A DNA stretch of 64,000 bases, taken from contig JAQBOV010000028.1 of assembly GCA_028287895.1 (NCBI GenBank), positions 1-64,000 of the forward strand, written 5' to 3'. Position numbers and translations under genes: made by a program. Position 1 is the first letter of the stretch. The number at the start of each line of letters is the position of its first letter. This document shows, piece by piece, positions 43,429 through 52,212 of this stretch. The notes beneath the pieces were generated by a model that saw nothing but the letters and a program-made list of their open reading frames with translations, did no database searches and was not told the origin of the DNA. The stretch is from Mucilaginibacter sp. (GTDB lineage: Bacteria; Bacteroidota; Bacteroidia; Sphingobacteriales; Sphingobacteriaceae).

Positions 43429-46113
43429 ATGAAATATTTCTGCTTTTTTGTCCCTGGATTGTTATTGCTATACTATAACGGTATGGCCCAGAGCGATAAA
43501 CCCATATACAGTTCAAAGGCGTACCGCATTTACCCGGATCGCGTGGTGCAGGGAAAATATACCGCAAAGGCGATCTCGTCCACCGAATTAACTTCGGATT
43601 ACCGCAGCCCGGCTGGGATGTTTAAAAGCCCGGTTATCGACTTTAAATTTAGCATCAATGGTAAAGACAATGAACTGCCATCAGGTAACGACCATCATTA
43701 CACCTGTTTAAACCAGTCTGATCAAACGCCGCTGCTGAAATTCGGAGAACCGTACGCTGATAAAAAAGCAGTTCCACCTGATACTTACCTTAAGCCATCC
43801 ACCCATTTCAAAATCCGGCTTGATATGCGCGCAGTCCTTAAAGGATTTAACGACCAGGGCTATTACACCTGTTTTAACGGTGATAAAATTTATAAGAACG
43901 ATTTTAAAGGCGTATTTGTAGCCGGTAATGCCGCGCCCATGATATGGGATTTTAATAACCTGGTTAATCACCCCGAACTGGAACTGAAAGACGCCGATGG
44001 TGATGGTATTTATGAAACCACACTGGTATTAAACAAGCCCGAAGATGAAAACAAAACCGCATCCTCATGGAAACTAAGCCGGGATGTAAGCGCCTTTCCC
44101 CAATACCGTTCAGAATATAAACTGACTGATGCGTTGTATAACCTTGCCCTTGAGGAAATGCAAAAAGCAGTAGAACCTGACAGCACCTTCAGGACCGGTA
44201 AGGAATGGAGCGGTGTATGGACAAGGGATATAAGCTACAGTATTATTTTATCAATGGCGGTGCTGCAGCCTAAAGTTGCAGTTTACAGCCTGATGCGCAA
44301 GGTAAAGAACGGCCGTATCATACAGGATACGGGTACCGGTGGCGCTTACCCGGTTTCCTCAGACCGGATGATATGGGCTGTAGCCGCCTGGGAAATATAT
44401 AAAGTAACCGGCGACAAGGATTGGATGAGCGAAGCGTACCAGGTCATCAAAAAATCAGCTGAGGATGACGCATTTAATGTGTATGACCAGCAAACGGGAT
44501 TGGTACGCGGCGAATCATCATTTTTAGATTGGCGCGAAGAAACCTATCCCAAATGGATGCAGCCCGCTGATATCTATGAATCTGAATGCCTTGGCACCAA
44601 TGTGGTGCATTACCAGGTGAATAAAGTGCTGGCAGCAATGTCGGCATCATTGAACGATCCTGCTGCAGCCGCAGCCTACACCAAAAAAGCAAACACCATA
44701 AAAAAAGGAATACAGGATCATTTATGGTTACCTGCCAGGGGTTATTACGGGCAGTACCTGTATGGCCGCAATTTTAAAACCCTTTCGCCCCGGTCCGAAG
44801 CCTTGGGCGAGGCTCTGGCTGTTCTGTTTGACGCGGCAGAGGCCGATAAACAGCAAAGCGTGATCAGCAATACACCCGTAAATGCTTTCGGCATACCTTG
44901 TATATCCCCGCAAATACTCGGTATATTGCCTTATCACAACAATGCTGTATGGCCCTTTGTGGAAACGTATTGGGCCATGGCCTCGGCAAAGGCGGGTAAT
45001 GAAACCTCTTTGCTCAGAGCGATCAGCGCGGTTTACCGCCCGGCAGCTTTATTCCTGACCAACAAAGAAAACTTTGTAGCTACCGATGGCGACTATGCCG
45101 GCACGCAGATCAACTCAAGCAACATGCTCTGGAGTCTTTCAGGCAATATCGCATTGGTTTATAAAGTTTTATTTGGTATTCATTATAATGAGAACAGCCT
45201 GCAGTTTAAACCATTTGTGCCGAAAGCATTAGCCGGAGAGCGCTCACTTGAGCATTATAAATACCGGAATGCATGGTTAAATATCCGCATGCAGGGTTTT
45301 GGTAACCAGCTTAAACGCATAACGCTTGATGGAAAGCAACTTGCCAATGGTACAGTTCCTGCCGGGTTAAAAGGCGAGCATACCATTAAAATTATACTGG
45401 CTGATCATACGGTAACGGATAAAAGCAATATGGTGCCAGACTATACAGCGCCTGAAACGCCGGTTGTTACCTCTGGGAAAGGTAAACTTTCATGGCACAA
45501 AACGAAGGGTGTTACCGCTTACAATGTGATCAGAAACGGTAGACGGATCGCCTCTGTCAAAGGGCTTACTTATCCGGTTACTACAGCTCAATATGGGGAA
45601 TACCAGGTTGCCGCTGTCGATGCCAGGGGGGTTAATTCATTTAATAGCGAACCTGTCGAAGTAATCCCGGCAAAAGCGGCAAACATTGTTGAAGCGGAAA
45701 ACATCGCAGCTAAATCGGAATTATCTTACCAGGGATTTTCGGGAAATGGTTTTGTTGAACTCAGCAGAACAAAAAACAGGACAATAGATATTCCTTTTGA
45801 GATAAAAGAAGATGGGACATATGCCATTGATTTCAAATATGCCAATGGTAATGGACCGATCAATACCGAAAATAAATGCGCCATACGCACCCTGAATGTA
45901 GATAGGTGTTTTGCAGGCACCATGGTATTCCCGCAGCGTGGGAAAGGGGAGTGGTCGAACTGGGGTTTCAGCAACTCCGTTAAAATGAAATTAACAAAGG
46001 GCAAGCATACGCTGACCCTGCAATTTAAAGATGCCAACGAGAACATGAATGGCCAGATCAACCAGGCAATGATCGATTATTTGCGTATGATTAAAATAGC
46101 AAACTTTAATTGA
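43429..46113 (+). CDS. Six-hairpin (alpha/alpha)6 glycosidase with C-terminal CBM6/35-like domain
   Basis: 894 residues. Signal peptide to about residue 20 (GMAQ). An N-terminal beta-rich domain carries a DADGDGIYETTL motif. The helical-toroid catalytic region about 235-600 has SGVWTRDISYSIILSMA, GGAYPVSSDRMIWAVAAWE, RGESSFLDWREETYP and LPYHNNAVWPFVETYWAM. A fibronectin-like linker and a CBM6/35-like C-terminus (NIVEAENIAAKSELSY, FDFKYANG-type strands) follow. The fold is that of glucoamylase/debranching-type enzymes; Asp/Glu residues in WTRD and RGESSFLDW are candidate catalytic acids. In a dextran PUL it probably removes side branches or terminal glucose. The exact GH family is not settled. 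Confidence 0.78.
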   Translation: MKYFCFFVPGLLLLYYNGMAQSDKPIYSSKAYRIYPDRVVQGKYTAKAISSTELTSDYRSPAGMFKSPVIDFKFSINGKDNELPSGNDHHYTCLNQSDQTPLLKFGEPYADKKAVPPDTYLKPSTHFKIRLDMRAVLKGFNDQGYYTCFNGDKIYKNDFKGVFVAGNAAPMIWDFNNLVNHPELELKDADGDGIYETTLVLNKPEDENKTASSWKLSRDVSAFPQYRSEYKLTDALYNLALEEMQKAVEPDSTFRTGKEWSGVWTRDISYSIILSMAVLQPKVAVYSLMRKVKNGRIIQDTGTGGAYPVSSDRMIWAVAAWEIYKVTGDKDWMSEAYQVIKKSAEDDAFNVYDQQTGLVRGESSFLDWREETYPKWMQPADIYESECLGTNVVHYQVNKVLAAMSASLNDPAAAAAYTKKANTIKKGIQDHLWLPARGYYGQYLYGRNFKTLSPRSEALGEALAVLFDAAEADKQQSVISNTPVNAFGIPCISPQILGILPYHNNAVWPFVETYWAMASAKAGNETSLLRAISAVYRPAALFLTNKENFVATDGDYAGTQINSSNMLWSLSGNIALVYKVLFGIHYNENSLQFKPFVPKALAGERSLEHYKYRNAWLNIRMQGFGNQLKRITLDGKQLANGTVPAGLKGEHTIKIILADHTVTDKSNMVPDYTAPETPVVTSGKGKLSWHKTKGVTAYNVIRNGRRIASVKGLTYPVTTAQYGEYQVAAVDARGVNSFNSEPVEVIPAKAANIVEAENIAAKSELSYQGFSGNGFVELSRTKNRTIDIPFEIKEDGTYAIDFKYANGNGPINTENKCAIRTLNVDRCFAGTMVFPQRGKGEWSNWGFSNSVKMKLTKGKHTLTLQFKDANENMNGQINQAMIDYLRMIKIANFN

Positions 46114-46404
46114 TACCCTTTGATTTAAAATTGATTTTAACGGATTGCCGGTTGTTGAAAATGTAAGCTTTCTTTACAAATAATTGATGAGCATGAGATC
46201 AGTCCTGTTTAGTTGAAATTATCTCAATATTTGATCTGAAACGTCCTGGAGTGAGATACGGGACGTTTTTTTGTTAGGCATTAAAGCCTCGGATGAAGCG
46301 GATTCTGAATTAAAACGCCTCCAGGCTTTTAAGATTCATCACGATATCAAGAGCATAAGCGCGGCGAAAAAGCGATCATGACCCATTATGTCATTTTGAT
46401 TAAA
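46114..46404. other. Spacer after the dextran PUL with a terminator and an ORF remnant
   Basis: 291 bases containing the terminator at 46239-46273. After it a short open stretch (about 46277-46380, SDEADSELKRLQAFKIHHD) looks protein-like by composition but has no start codon and no recognised family. It may be the tail of a lost gene. Confidence 0.35.
46239..46273 (+). terminator. Rho-independent terminator of the dextran PUL
   Basis: Perfect 8-bp stem AAACGTCC (46239-46246) / GGACGTTT (46261-46268) with a 14-base loop, followed by a run of T. It lies 126 bases after the last PUL gene. Confidence 0.8.
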
Positions 46405-47073
46405 TTATTTCACCAGGTTCTGGCTTGCCGGGGGCCGGTAAACAGCTGCGATACATCCCGAACCGAGAATGGTCGTACTGATCAATGACAGATCTAATGG
46501 TTCAGACAGATCTGAAAATATGGGCAGGCCTTTACCTAAAACTACCGGATGCGTCAGCAGCTGATATTCGTCAATCAGGCCGGTCGCTACCAGGCTGCGT
46601 ACAAAGCCGGCACCCCCATGTGCCACAATAGCCTTGCCGCTTTGTTGTTTCAACTGCATGATCTCTGTAGCCAGGTCACCGGTGGCAACTGTCGCATTTT
46701 CCCAGGTATCGGTACGGTCAGGGGTGTGGGGATTACTTTTATGCGAATCTTTTGCCTGTAACCGCGTTGCGTCTTTTAAGGCTTGTGTCGTCCGGCCATG
46801 GCCGGACCGGCTTACTGCCCCGCTTTTGGAAAAGACAATCTTGGGGATTTCATTCATGGGCGCAGCCAGCGGTTCATCCGAATAGGGCCAGTACGCCGCC
46901 ATGTCCTCAAATGTCCGGCTGCCCATGATATGTACGCCGGCCTGCCCTACCGTATCCAATATCCAGGATGTCGTGGCTTCATCCATGCTTTTGAACAACC
47001 AGTCAATTTCTCCATTCGGTCCCCCGGCAAATCCATCGAAGGAAAGAGACATTTTTAAAATGAGTTTTCTCAT
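46405..47073 (-). CDS. Dihydrofolate-reductase-fold (RibD C-terminal-like) protein
   Basis: 222 residues of the DHFR/RibD-C superfamily: MRKLILKMSLSFDGFAGGPN at the N-terminus, IMGSRTFEDMAAYWP, KIVFSKSG and AHGGAGFVRSLVATGLIDEY. Such YwjB/YyaP-like proteins are putative NADPH-dependent reductases. The insert of about 35 residues after the KIVFSKSG strand (Lys/Thr/His-rich) is longer than usual. The ATG at 47073 is set by the -7 box TAACTTTG (47102-47109) with TTTT 19 bases above it. Single-gene unit. Confidence 0.8.
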   Translation of the reverse strand: MRKLILKMSLSFDGFAGGPNGEIDWLFKSMDEATTSWILDTVGQAGVHIMGSRTFEDMAAYWPYSDEPLAAPMNEIPKIVFSKSGAVSRSGHGRTTQALKDATRLQAKDSHKSNPHTPDRTDTWENATVATGDLATEIMQLKQQSGKAIVAHGGAGFVRSLVATGLIDEYQLLTHPVVLGKGLPIFSDLSEPLDLSLISTTILGSGCIAAVYRPPASQNLVK

Positions 47074-47101
47074 ATTGATAGCGATTATATGTTCAGCCAA
47101 A

Positions 47102-47109
47102 CAAAGTTA
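47102..47109 (-). promoter_or_regulatory. Exact -7 box (TAACTTTG) for the DHFR-fold gene
   Basis: Leftward perfect TAnnTTTG match, 28 bases before ATG 47073; TTTT sits 19 bases upstream in the -33 place. Confidence 0.5.
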
Positions 47110-47292
47110 GGACGAATCAGCGGCACTTAAAAGGGCAGATCCGGACAATAAAAGGGTAAATTGCGACACCAATGATATTTGTCAATAGGCCCTTTCCGCT
47201 GGCTTTAGAAGCTTGACCAAAGCAAAACACACAATAGCAGTTATTAACTGTTTAACCCATCTACTATTCATCATTAAATAAAGGAGGATATG

Positions 47293-48144
47293 ATGCAGAA
47301 AATCAAAAACTTCAGCGGAATCGAAGACCATAAGATCGTTTCTCAAAACGAGTGGCTTGCAGCCCGCATTGAGTTGCTCAAGGCTGAAAAGGAACTTACA
47401 AGGCATAGTGACCAGGTGGCAATGCAGCGCCGGGAGTTGCCCTGGGTTCGAATCGAAAACGAGTACCACTTCTCGACCGACGAAGGAGAAGCATCCCTGG
47501 CTGATCTCTTCAAGGGACGCTTGCAATTGCTGATCTATCACTTCATGTTCGGCCCTGAGTACCAGGCCGGGTGCCCGTCCTGTTCGTCGATCGCAGATGG
47601 GTTCAACGGTTTTGCCGTGCACCTGGCCAATCACGACCTGATGCTATGGGCGGTATCGCGGGCGCCGCTCGGAGAGTTACACTCATACCAGCAGCGGATG
47701 GGCTGGAGCTTCCCCTGGGCATCCTCGCTTGGAAGTGACTTTAACTATGATTTCAACGTCTCCTTTACGCAGGAGCAGCAACGCTCGGGAAACGTTGAGT
47801 ACAACTATCGGGAAGGAAACGTCAGTTCACGTGCCAACGAGATTGCCCCGGCTGAGGCGGCACCTGAAGCCGGAATGAAGATTGCCGCCACCGTCGGAAC
47901 GGACTGGGCGACGTACACGCGGGAGGCACCCGGCATGAGCGCATTTGTGCTCAAGGATGGCATTGTCCACCACACCTACTCGGCCTACGAGCGCGGGCTG
48001 GACGGGCTCTGGGGCATGTACCAGTGGCTGGACAGGGCACCCCTGGGGCGTAACGAGACAGGTAATTCGTTTTGGTTCCGCCGCCACGATGAGTATGACC
48101 GCGGGCCTGCAAACAACGGCGGGTCGAAAGACTGCTGCGCCTGA
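47293..48144 (+). CDS. DUF899 (thioredoxin-fold) family protein, probably transferred
   Basis: 283 residues of the DUF899 family, distantly thioredoxin-like: EWLAARIELLKAEKELTRHS, LPWVRIENEYHFSTDEGEASL, LLIYHFMFGPEY, CPSCSSIADGF, AFVLKDGIVHHTYSAYERG. No enzymatic role is established. A perfect AAGGAGG Shine-Dalgarno (47281-47287) lies 5 bases before ATG 47293 (or 2 before ATG 47290). Codons are markedly G+C-rich compared with neighbours. Both are foreign for this genome and suggest transfer from a high-GC bacterium. The same island carries an epoxide-hydrolase remnant downstream. Confidence 0.85.
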   Translation: MQKIKNFSGIEDHKIVSQNEWLAARIELLKAEKELTRHSDQVAMQRRELPWVRIENEYHFSTDEGEASLADLFKGRLQLLIYHFMFGPEYQAGCPSCSSIADGFNGFAVHLANHDLMLWAVSRAPLGELHSYQQRMGWSFPWASSLGSDFNYDFNVSFTQEQQRSGNVEYNYREGNVSSRANEIAPAEAAPEAGMKIAATVGTDWATYTREAPGMSAFVLKDGIVHHTYSAYERGLDGLWGMYQWLDRAPLGRNETGNSFWFRRHDEYDRGPANNGGSKDCCA

Positions 48145-48522
48145 GAAGGCCTGGCAGAGCGATCATCTACCAACCTAACAAGGAAGGGATCACCAGGTCG
48201 AACGGCACGGCACCGGTCAATAAGGCGATCATGTTGAGCATTTCCGAAAATGAGCGTGGCCAGCCATGGGTGATAATCAGCGGGATGGCATAATGGATAG
48301 TTTTTTTTAAAGCGCTGGTAATATATTTAGCTACTTAGGGGTTGAAGGAATTCCTGGGTATTAAATAGGGTAGCGAATTTATCCTTTATCCGAGCTAAGG
48401 TGGTCAGAGGGATCATTTCGGCGATGTCGCAATTCGTTGTTTATGCCTGTTTTGCAAAAGGCTGCGCTCGCTGGCACCCTGATTTGGTATTTTACTTATC
48501 TTTAACGCATAAACCTTTATTC
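48145..48522. other. Spacer holding a gene remnant and the DUF3667 promoter
   Basis: 378 bases: an epoxide-hydrolase fragment (48167-48300, minus strand), an A+T-rich stretch with nothing recognised, and a -7 box TATCTTTA at 48497-48504, 18 bases before the next start. Confidence 0.5.
48167..48300 (-). pseudogene. Epoxide hydrolase fragment
   Basis: Leftward the frame reads HYAIPLIITHGWPRSF then MLNMIALLTGAV and FDLVIPSLL before a stop at 48167. This is the oxyanion-hole region (HGWP) of juglone-type epoxide hydrolases with the usual spacing to VVPSLPG. Everything before and after is missing, so it is a remnant of about 43 codons. Its base composition is like the DUF899 gene beside it. Confidence 0.65.
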
Positions 48523-49305
48523 ATGCAAGACGAAAAGACGCTACCGGATCAGCATACAACTATCAAACACATGGCCCATGAGGCTCTGCATGATCTCATG
48601 CATTTTGACACGAAACTTTTTAAAACCATATCGCCCGCGCTGTTTAAACCCGGCTTGCTGGCTGAAAAGACTTTTAAGGGCGGGCAGGACACTTATGTTA
48701 CACCGTTTACCCTTTTTGTTTTTCTCAACTTTGTATTTTTTATCTTTAAGTCCCCCTCGCTGTTTCAGTACCCACTGGAGGCTTTTATGAATAATGCGTG
48801 GCTAAAAAGTATCGTGTTTAAAACACAGGCTGAGCTGCATTTACCACTCGGGATTTTACGGGAACGGTTCAATACGGCCATGCATTTTGAACAAAAGGAA
48901 TACCTGGTGATCATGGTGCCCTGCTTTGCTCTTTTGCTGCAATTGCTCTACGTGTTGAAAAGAAGAAATTTTGCCGAGCATTTAGTATTCTCGCTTTACT
49001 TCTTTGCTTATTTTATCCTTTTGCTGATCCTGATACCCATCTTGCTTTTCTGCCTGGAATGGCTGTTAAACCAATTGAGCATTGGTGCCCATCCCAGGTA
49101 TGGTGACGAACAACTGATTATCGTTCTTTTTACCCTGAACTTTGTCCATTTATTATTTGCCGTTAAGCGGGTCTACCGGGAAAACTGGTTGTTATCAGCC
49201 CTGAAGTCCGGGCTGTTAAGCATGATGGTCATTGTACTGATAGCCTTTGTTTACAGAAACGCACTTTTCTTTATCGTCATGCACAGTATTGCAGAAGTAT
49301 CTTAA
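48523..49305 (+). CDS. DUF3667 membrane protein
   Basis: 260 residues. The short cytoplasmic N-terminus holds HEALHDLMHFDTKLFKTISPALFKPGLLAEK, abbreviated here to the DUF3667 signature HDLMHFDTKLFKT plus FKPGLL. Four to five membrane helices follow (TPFTLFVFLNFVFFIF, then the 165-195, 200-225, 240-258 regions). Bacteroidota proteins of this type have no known activity. The upstream in-frame extension lacks similarity and covers a TATCTTTA -7 box, so ATG 48523 is used. No zinc ribbon, which longer DUF3667 proteins carry at the N-terminus, is present. Confidence 0.75.
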   Translation: MQDEKTLPDQHTTIKHMAHEALHDLMHFDTKLFKTISPALFKPGLLAEKTFKGGQDTYVTPFTLFVFLNFVFFIFKSPSLFQYPLEAFMNNAWLKSIVFKTQAELHLPLGILRERFNTAMHFEQKEYLVIMVPCFALLLQLLYVLKRRNFAEHLVFSLYFFAYFILLLILIPILLFCLEWLLNQLSIGAHPRYGDEQLIIVLFTLNFVHLLFAVKRVYRENWLLSALKSGLLSMMVIVLIAFVYRNALFFIVMHSIAEVS

Positions 49306-49310
49306 ATAAA

Positions 49311-49358
49311 TTTGCGTAAGTGATTGCTTACATTGTATCTTTGTAAGCGATCACTTAC
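49311..49358 (+). promoter_or_regulatory. Promoter with two ArsR operator palindromes
   Basis: -33 TTTG (49311-49314), 21-base spacer, -7 TATCTTTG (49336-49343). Palindrome GTAAGTGATTGCTTAC (49316-49331) fills the spacer and its near copy GTAAGCGATCACTTAC (49343-49358) covers the -7 edge and the start site. Both share GTAAG-N6-CTTAC. They are the obvious binding sites of the ArsR-type repressor encoded next, implying autoregulation of the three-gene operon. Confidence 0.85.
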
Positions 49359-49376
49359 AAAGATGGCATCGTATTT

Positions 49377-49709
49377 ATGAGAAGAGATGTATTTCAGGCC
49401 ATCGCCGACCCCAACCGCAGAGCTATACTGGGCCTTCTGGCCGGTAATAAACTCAATGTTAACCAGGTGGCCGAACATTTTGCCATCAGCCGGCCGGCCG
49501 TATCCCAGCATATGAAGATATTGACGGAATGTGGTCTGGTGGCCATCTATCAAAAAGGTAACCAGCGATATTGCCAGGCCAGGATGGAGAAGCTTAGTGA
49601 AGTTTGGGATTGGCTGAACCAGTACACAGCGTTTTGGAATGATAAATTCAATGCAATGGAAAAACTATTAAAAGAATTACAAACTAAAAACAAGGAAGAT
49701 GCTCAATAA
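49377..49709 (+). CDS. ArsR-family (SdpR-like) winged-helix repressor
   Basis: 110 residues: MRRDVFQAIADPNRRAILGL, recognition helix in ISRPAVSQHMKILTECGLV, wing with YQKGNQRYCQA, and the acidic C-terminal helix with the LSEVWDWLNQY motif of SdpR-like repressors. No cysteine pair for metal sensing, so it is not a metal sensor. SdpR-like proteins are typically paired with an SRPBCC/AHSA1 protein, here the next gene (11-base overlap). It probably represses its own operon through the two palindromes at 49316-49358. Confidence 0.88.
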   Translation: MRRDVFQAIADPNRRAILGLLAGNKLNVNQVAEHFAISRPAVSQHMKILTECGLVAIYQKGNQRYCQARMEKLSEVWDWLNQYTAFWNDKFNAMEKLLKELQTKNKEDAQ

Positions 49710-50181
49710 CAATGAATTCGTAAATAGTCCTGCAAAACAGGAAGTGTTGATCACCCGCATTTTTGAGGCACCTATTGATCTGGTATTTAGTATGTGGACC
49801 AACCCCGAATATTTGGCCCGGTGGTGGGGGCCTAAAAACAATACCAATTCCGCATGTGAAATGGATGTAAGACCAGGCGGAGCGATCAAAATTATGATGC
49901 AAACCGGGGATGGCCAGGTGATACAGGTAACGGGCCGGTTTAATGAGATCGATGCGCCGTACCGGCTTGTTTTTACCACCACCAAAGATCAAAACGGAAA
50001 TGCCGGGCTGGAGGTGTTACATATCGTTACCCTTACTGAAGAAAAAGGAAAGACCAGGCTGGTGATGAAAGTTGCCATTATCAAAACACGCCCGGAGTTT
50101 ATTACCTCATGCCAGGGTATGGACCTGGGCTGGAATCAAAGTTTTGATCGTTTGGCCGAACAACTTCGTTCTGGAAATTAA
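49699..50181 (+). CDS. SRPBCC/AHSA1-domain protein
   Basis: 160 residues of the START-like Aha1/CalC fold: ITRIFEAPIDLVFSMWTNPE, LARWWGPKN, DVRPGGAIKIMM, TGRFNEIDAPYRLVF and the C-terminal LGWNQSFDRLAEQL helix. It has a hydrophobic ligand pocket; the ligand is unknown. Translationally coupled to the ArsR gene by an 11-base overlap, and followed 22 bases later by a VOC gene. The set ArsR-SRPBCC-VOC is a recurring small-molecule-response unit in Bacteroidota. Confidence 0.85.
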   Translation: MLNNNEFVNSPAKQEVLITRIFEAPIDLVFSMWTNPEYLARWWGPKNNTNSACEMDVRPGGAIKIMMQTGDGQVIQVTGRFNEIDAPYRLVFTTTKDQNGNAGLEVLHIVTLTEEKGKTRLVMKVAIIKTRPEFITSCQGMDLGWNQSFDRLAEQLRSGN

Positions 50182-50203
50182 TCAGACCAATAAACATTAA
50201 AAT

Positions 50204-50530
50204 ATGAAAGCGATTGAAATCATCATGATCCCGGTAGCCGATCAGCAAAAAGCAAAAGAATTTTATATGAAGCTCGGTTTTCAAATCATAGCGGAAGCAC
50301 CTATGGAGCATGGGCAAATGTGGATCCAGCTGGGGCTGCCCGGCCAGGCTACTTCCATAGCACTTGCAAACTTCCAGGGAACTATTTGTGAAACCGATGA
50401 CATTGAAAAGGAAACTGAGGAATTAAAGGGCAAAGGAATAGAAGTGGGGAAAATTGATCAGACGCCCTGGGGCAGGTTTGCCTGGCTGAAAGATTTGGAC
50501 GGGAATAGTTTATGCCTTCACCAAAAATAA
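50204..50530 (+). CDS. VOC-superfamily (glyoxalase-fold) protein
   Basis: 108 residues, one VOC unit: IIMIPVADQQKAKEFYMKLG, FQIIAEAPMEHGQMWIQLGL and PWGRFAWLKDLDGNSLCLHQ. The Glu and His at family metal positions are not all present, so catalysis is uncertain. Third gene of the ArsR-regulated operon. Confidence 0.82.
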   Translation: MKAIEIIMIPVADQQKAKEFYMKLGFQIIAEAPMEHGQMWIQLGLPGQATSIALANFQGTICETDDIEKETEELKGKGIEVGKIDQTPWGRFAWLKDLDGNSLCLHQK

Positions 50531-50596
50531 AGATCAACGATGGAAGCATAAGTTCAGAAACAGGCTACAGAAATAATAATTTAATTTGACTGAAAC

Positions 50597-51610
50597 TTAT
50601 TTGGTTGATCCTCTTAATATCAATTCGGGCTGAATAATTACTTTACTGAGATCCTTTATACGGACCCTGTTTTCAAGTTTATCCAGCAGTGTTTTAAATA
50701 GTTGTTTAGCCATTTCATCCAAAGGCTGGGCAATGGCGCTTATTGACGGGTTATAAATGTTGAAAACGTCATGGTCATCAAAAGCAATAATGGAAATATC
50801 CCGGGGTATATTCAGTCCTAATTCATTTATCGCTTTTATGCCGCTTAGCGCAAGATAATTGGTTGCGAATACCATCGAGTTTATGCCGGGGTTGTCATTT
50901 ATGAATTGGATACATTGTTTAACCATAGTTTCCGTATCATTTTCAAAAGATACTTTTAAAATCAAAGGTTTAAGATGATGTTTCTTTAAAGCAGCTAAAT
51001 AACCGGATTGCCTTTCGATCATCTGTGTCTGTTCAGAAGCTAAGGTAACAAGAGCAATTTTGCTGGCAGGGGTTTTTACCAAATATTCTACGGCATCGTA
51101 GGTCCCTTTATAATTATCAAGGCCAACATAATCGGTAGGTACCTCTGGCAGATAGCGGTCAAATAACACTACCGGTAAATTATCATTGATCAATGCTTTG
51201 ATTTCTGTTTCAATACCGATCGGCGGAGTAATAATATAGCCGTCTACATAGCGTGCGCGCAACAAAGCAATTAGTTGCCTCGTTTTTTCTGGATCATTTT
51301 CAGTACTGCAGTAAATTATCTTATATCCATTCTTGTAAGCCAGCGCTTCCAGGTGGAAGGCGATATGTGAAAAGAAATAATCAGATATCTTTTCAACCAT
51401 TAAACAGATCATTTTCGTTTTGCCGGTGCTTAAGCTTTTGGCAAGCTGATTCGGCTGAAACCCCTTTTCTTTAATAAACTTCAAAACCTTTTCCGTCAGT
51501 TCATCACTTATTCTTTTCTCTTTGGCCTTGCCGTTCAAAATAAATGAAACAGTAGACTTTGCAACATGAAGCTCATTTGCTATATCATTGATAGATAATT
51601 TCTTACTCAT
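50597..51610 (-). CDS. LacI-family transcriptional regulator of the GH130 PUL
   Basis: 337 residues. HTH LSINDIANELHVAKSTVSFI (5-24) with hinge QPNQLAKSLSTGKTKM, then a periplasmic-binding-protein-like sensor domain (CSTENDPEKTRQLIALL, VLFDRYLPEVPTDYVGLDN, ISIIAFDDHDVFNIYNPSIS). It would bind a sugar or sugar phosphate. It is divergent from the ROK-MFS-GH130 genes, which carry palindromes CAAAACCGGTTTT in their promoters. These are typical LacI-type operators and likely its targets. Confidence 0.9.
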   Translation of the reverse strand: MSKKLSINDIANELHVAKSTVSFILNGKAKEKRISDELTEKVLKFIKEKGFQPNQLAKSLSTGKTKMICLMVEKISDYFFSHIAFHLEALAYKNGYKIIYCSTENDPEKTRQLIALLRARYVDGYIITPPIGIETEIKALINDNLPVVLFDRYLPEVPTDYVGLDNYKGTYDAVEYLVKTPASKIALVTLASEQTQMIERQSGYLAALKKHHLKPLILKVSFENDTETMVKQCIQFINDNPGINSMVFATNYLALSGIKAINELGLNIPRDISIIAFDDHDVFNIYNPSISAIAQPLDEMAKQLFKTLLDKLENRVRIKDLSKVIIQPELILRGSTK

Positions 51611-52212
51611 TTAATAGTCTTCAGTATTATAATGGCTGGTATGGTTTCTCTTAAAAAAATAAAGTTAAATGTACTGCAATAAATGGATAATCAATTTATT
51701 GGCGGTTGCAGGATGATTGCCTTAATTTCAATCGGTTTCACATGCGATATCTGCTGTATATTGTTTGAATTAAGTTGAACCAGGATCTGATAAAACGGCC
51801 TGCCGCCTTACCTTAAGTTGGTGTCTTTTCAAAAATAGTGTTTTCTATTTGCAAAACCGGTTTTATTAATTATTATTGCAACACGTAAGGCAGTAAACCT
51901 TAAGGCGCCATGGGCATTTAGTCCGCGTAAAACCAAATTATTCAGCTTAAATAATAAATGAGAACCTTTTTTTTCAAATTAACCGCTAATCGGTTGATGT
52001 CCTCCGGCTATTATAATGACAATCATTGATCGGTTGTACAGATCAGTTGGGTGCTGCACTGCATGCAGGTCCGGGTGTTTCCTTTCTGCAAAAATCATAG
52101 TAACTGAATAGGACAGCTGACTCATTTATGGATCATCAAAGGTACCACCGATCCGTGTGTTATACGAGCAAAGGCCGGGATCTGATAAATAAGAGGACAA
52201 ATAAATTTAATA
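51611..52212. promoter_or_regulatory. Long divergent control region between lacI-type and ROK genes
   Basis: 602 bases. The only well-supported element is the operator/promoter at 51848-51878. The expected start site near 51884 leaves an about 330-base 5' leader before the ROK ATG. In it, AACCG-CTAAT-CGGTT (51980-51994) is a small inverted repeat of unknown role. No ORF or RNA family was recognised. Confidence 0.45.
51848..51878 (+). promoter_or_regulatory. Promoter with LacI-type operator in the -33/-7 spacer (ROK operon)
   Basis: -33 TTTG (51848-51851), 19-base spacer holding the perfect palindrome AAAACCGGTTTT (51853-51864), -7 TATTATTG (51871-51878; 7 of 8). The whole 31-base unit is almost identical to that at 54425-54455 upstream of the GH130 gene. 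Confidence 0.8.

Noticed and set aside
46277-46380. Protein-like open stretch after the PUL terminator
   Set aside because: It has no start codon, no family was recognised and it is only about 34 codons, so it is described only as part of the spacer.
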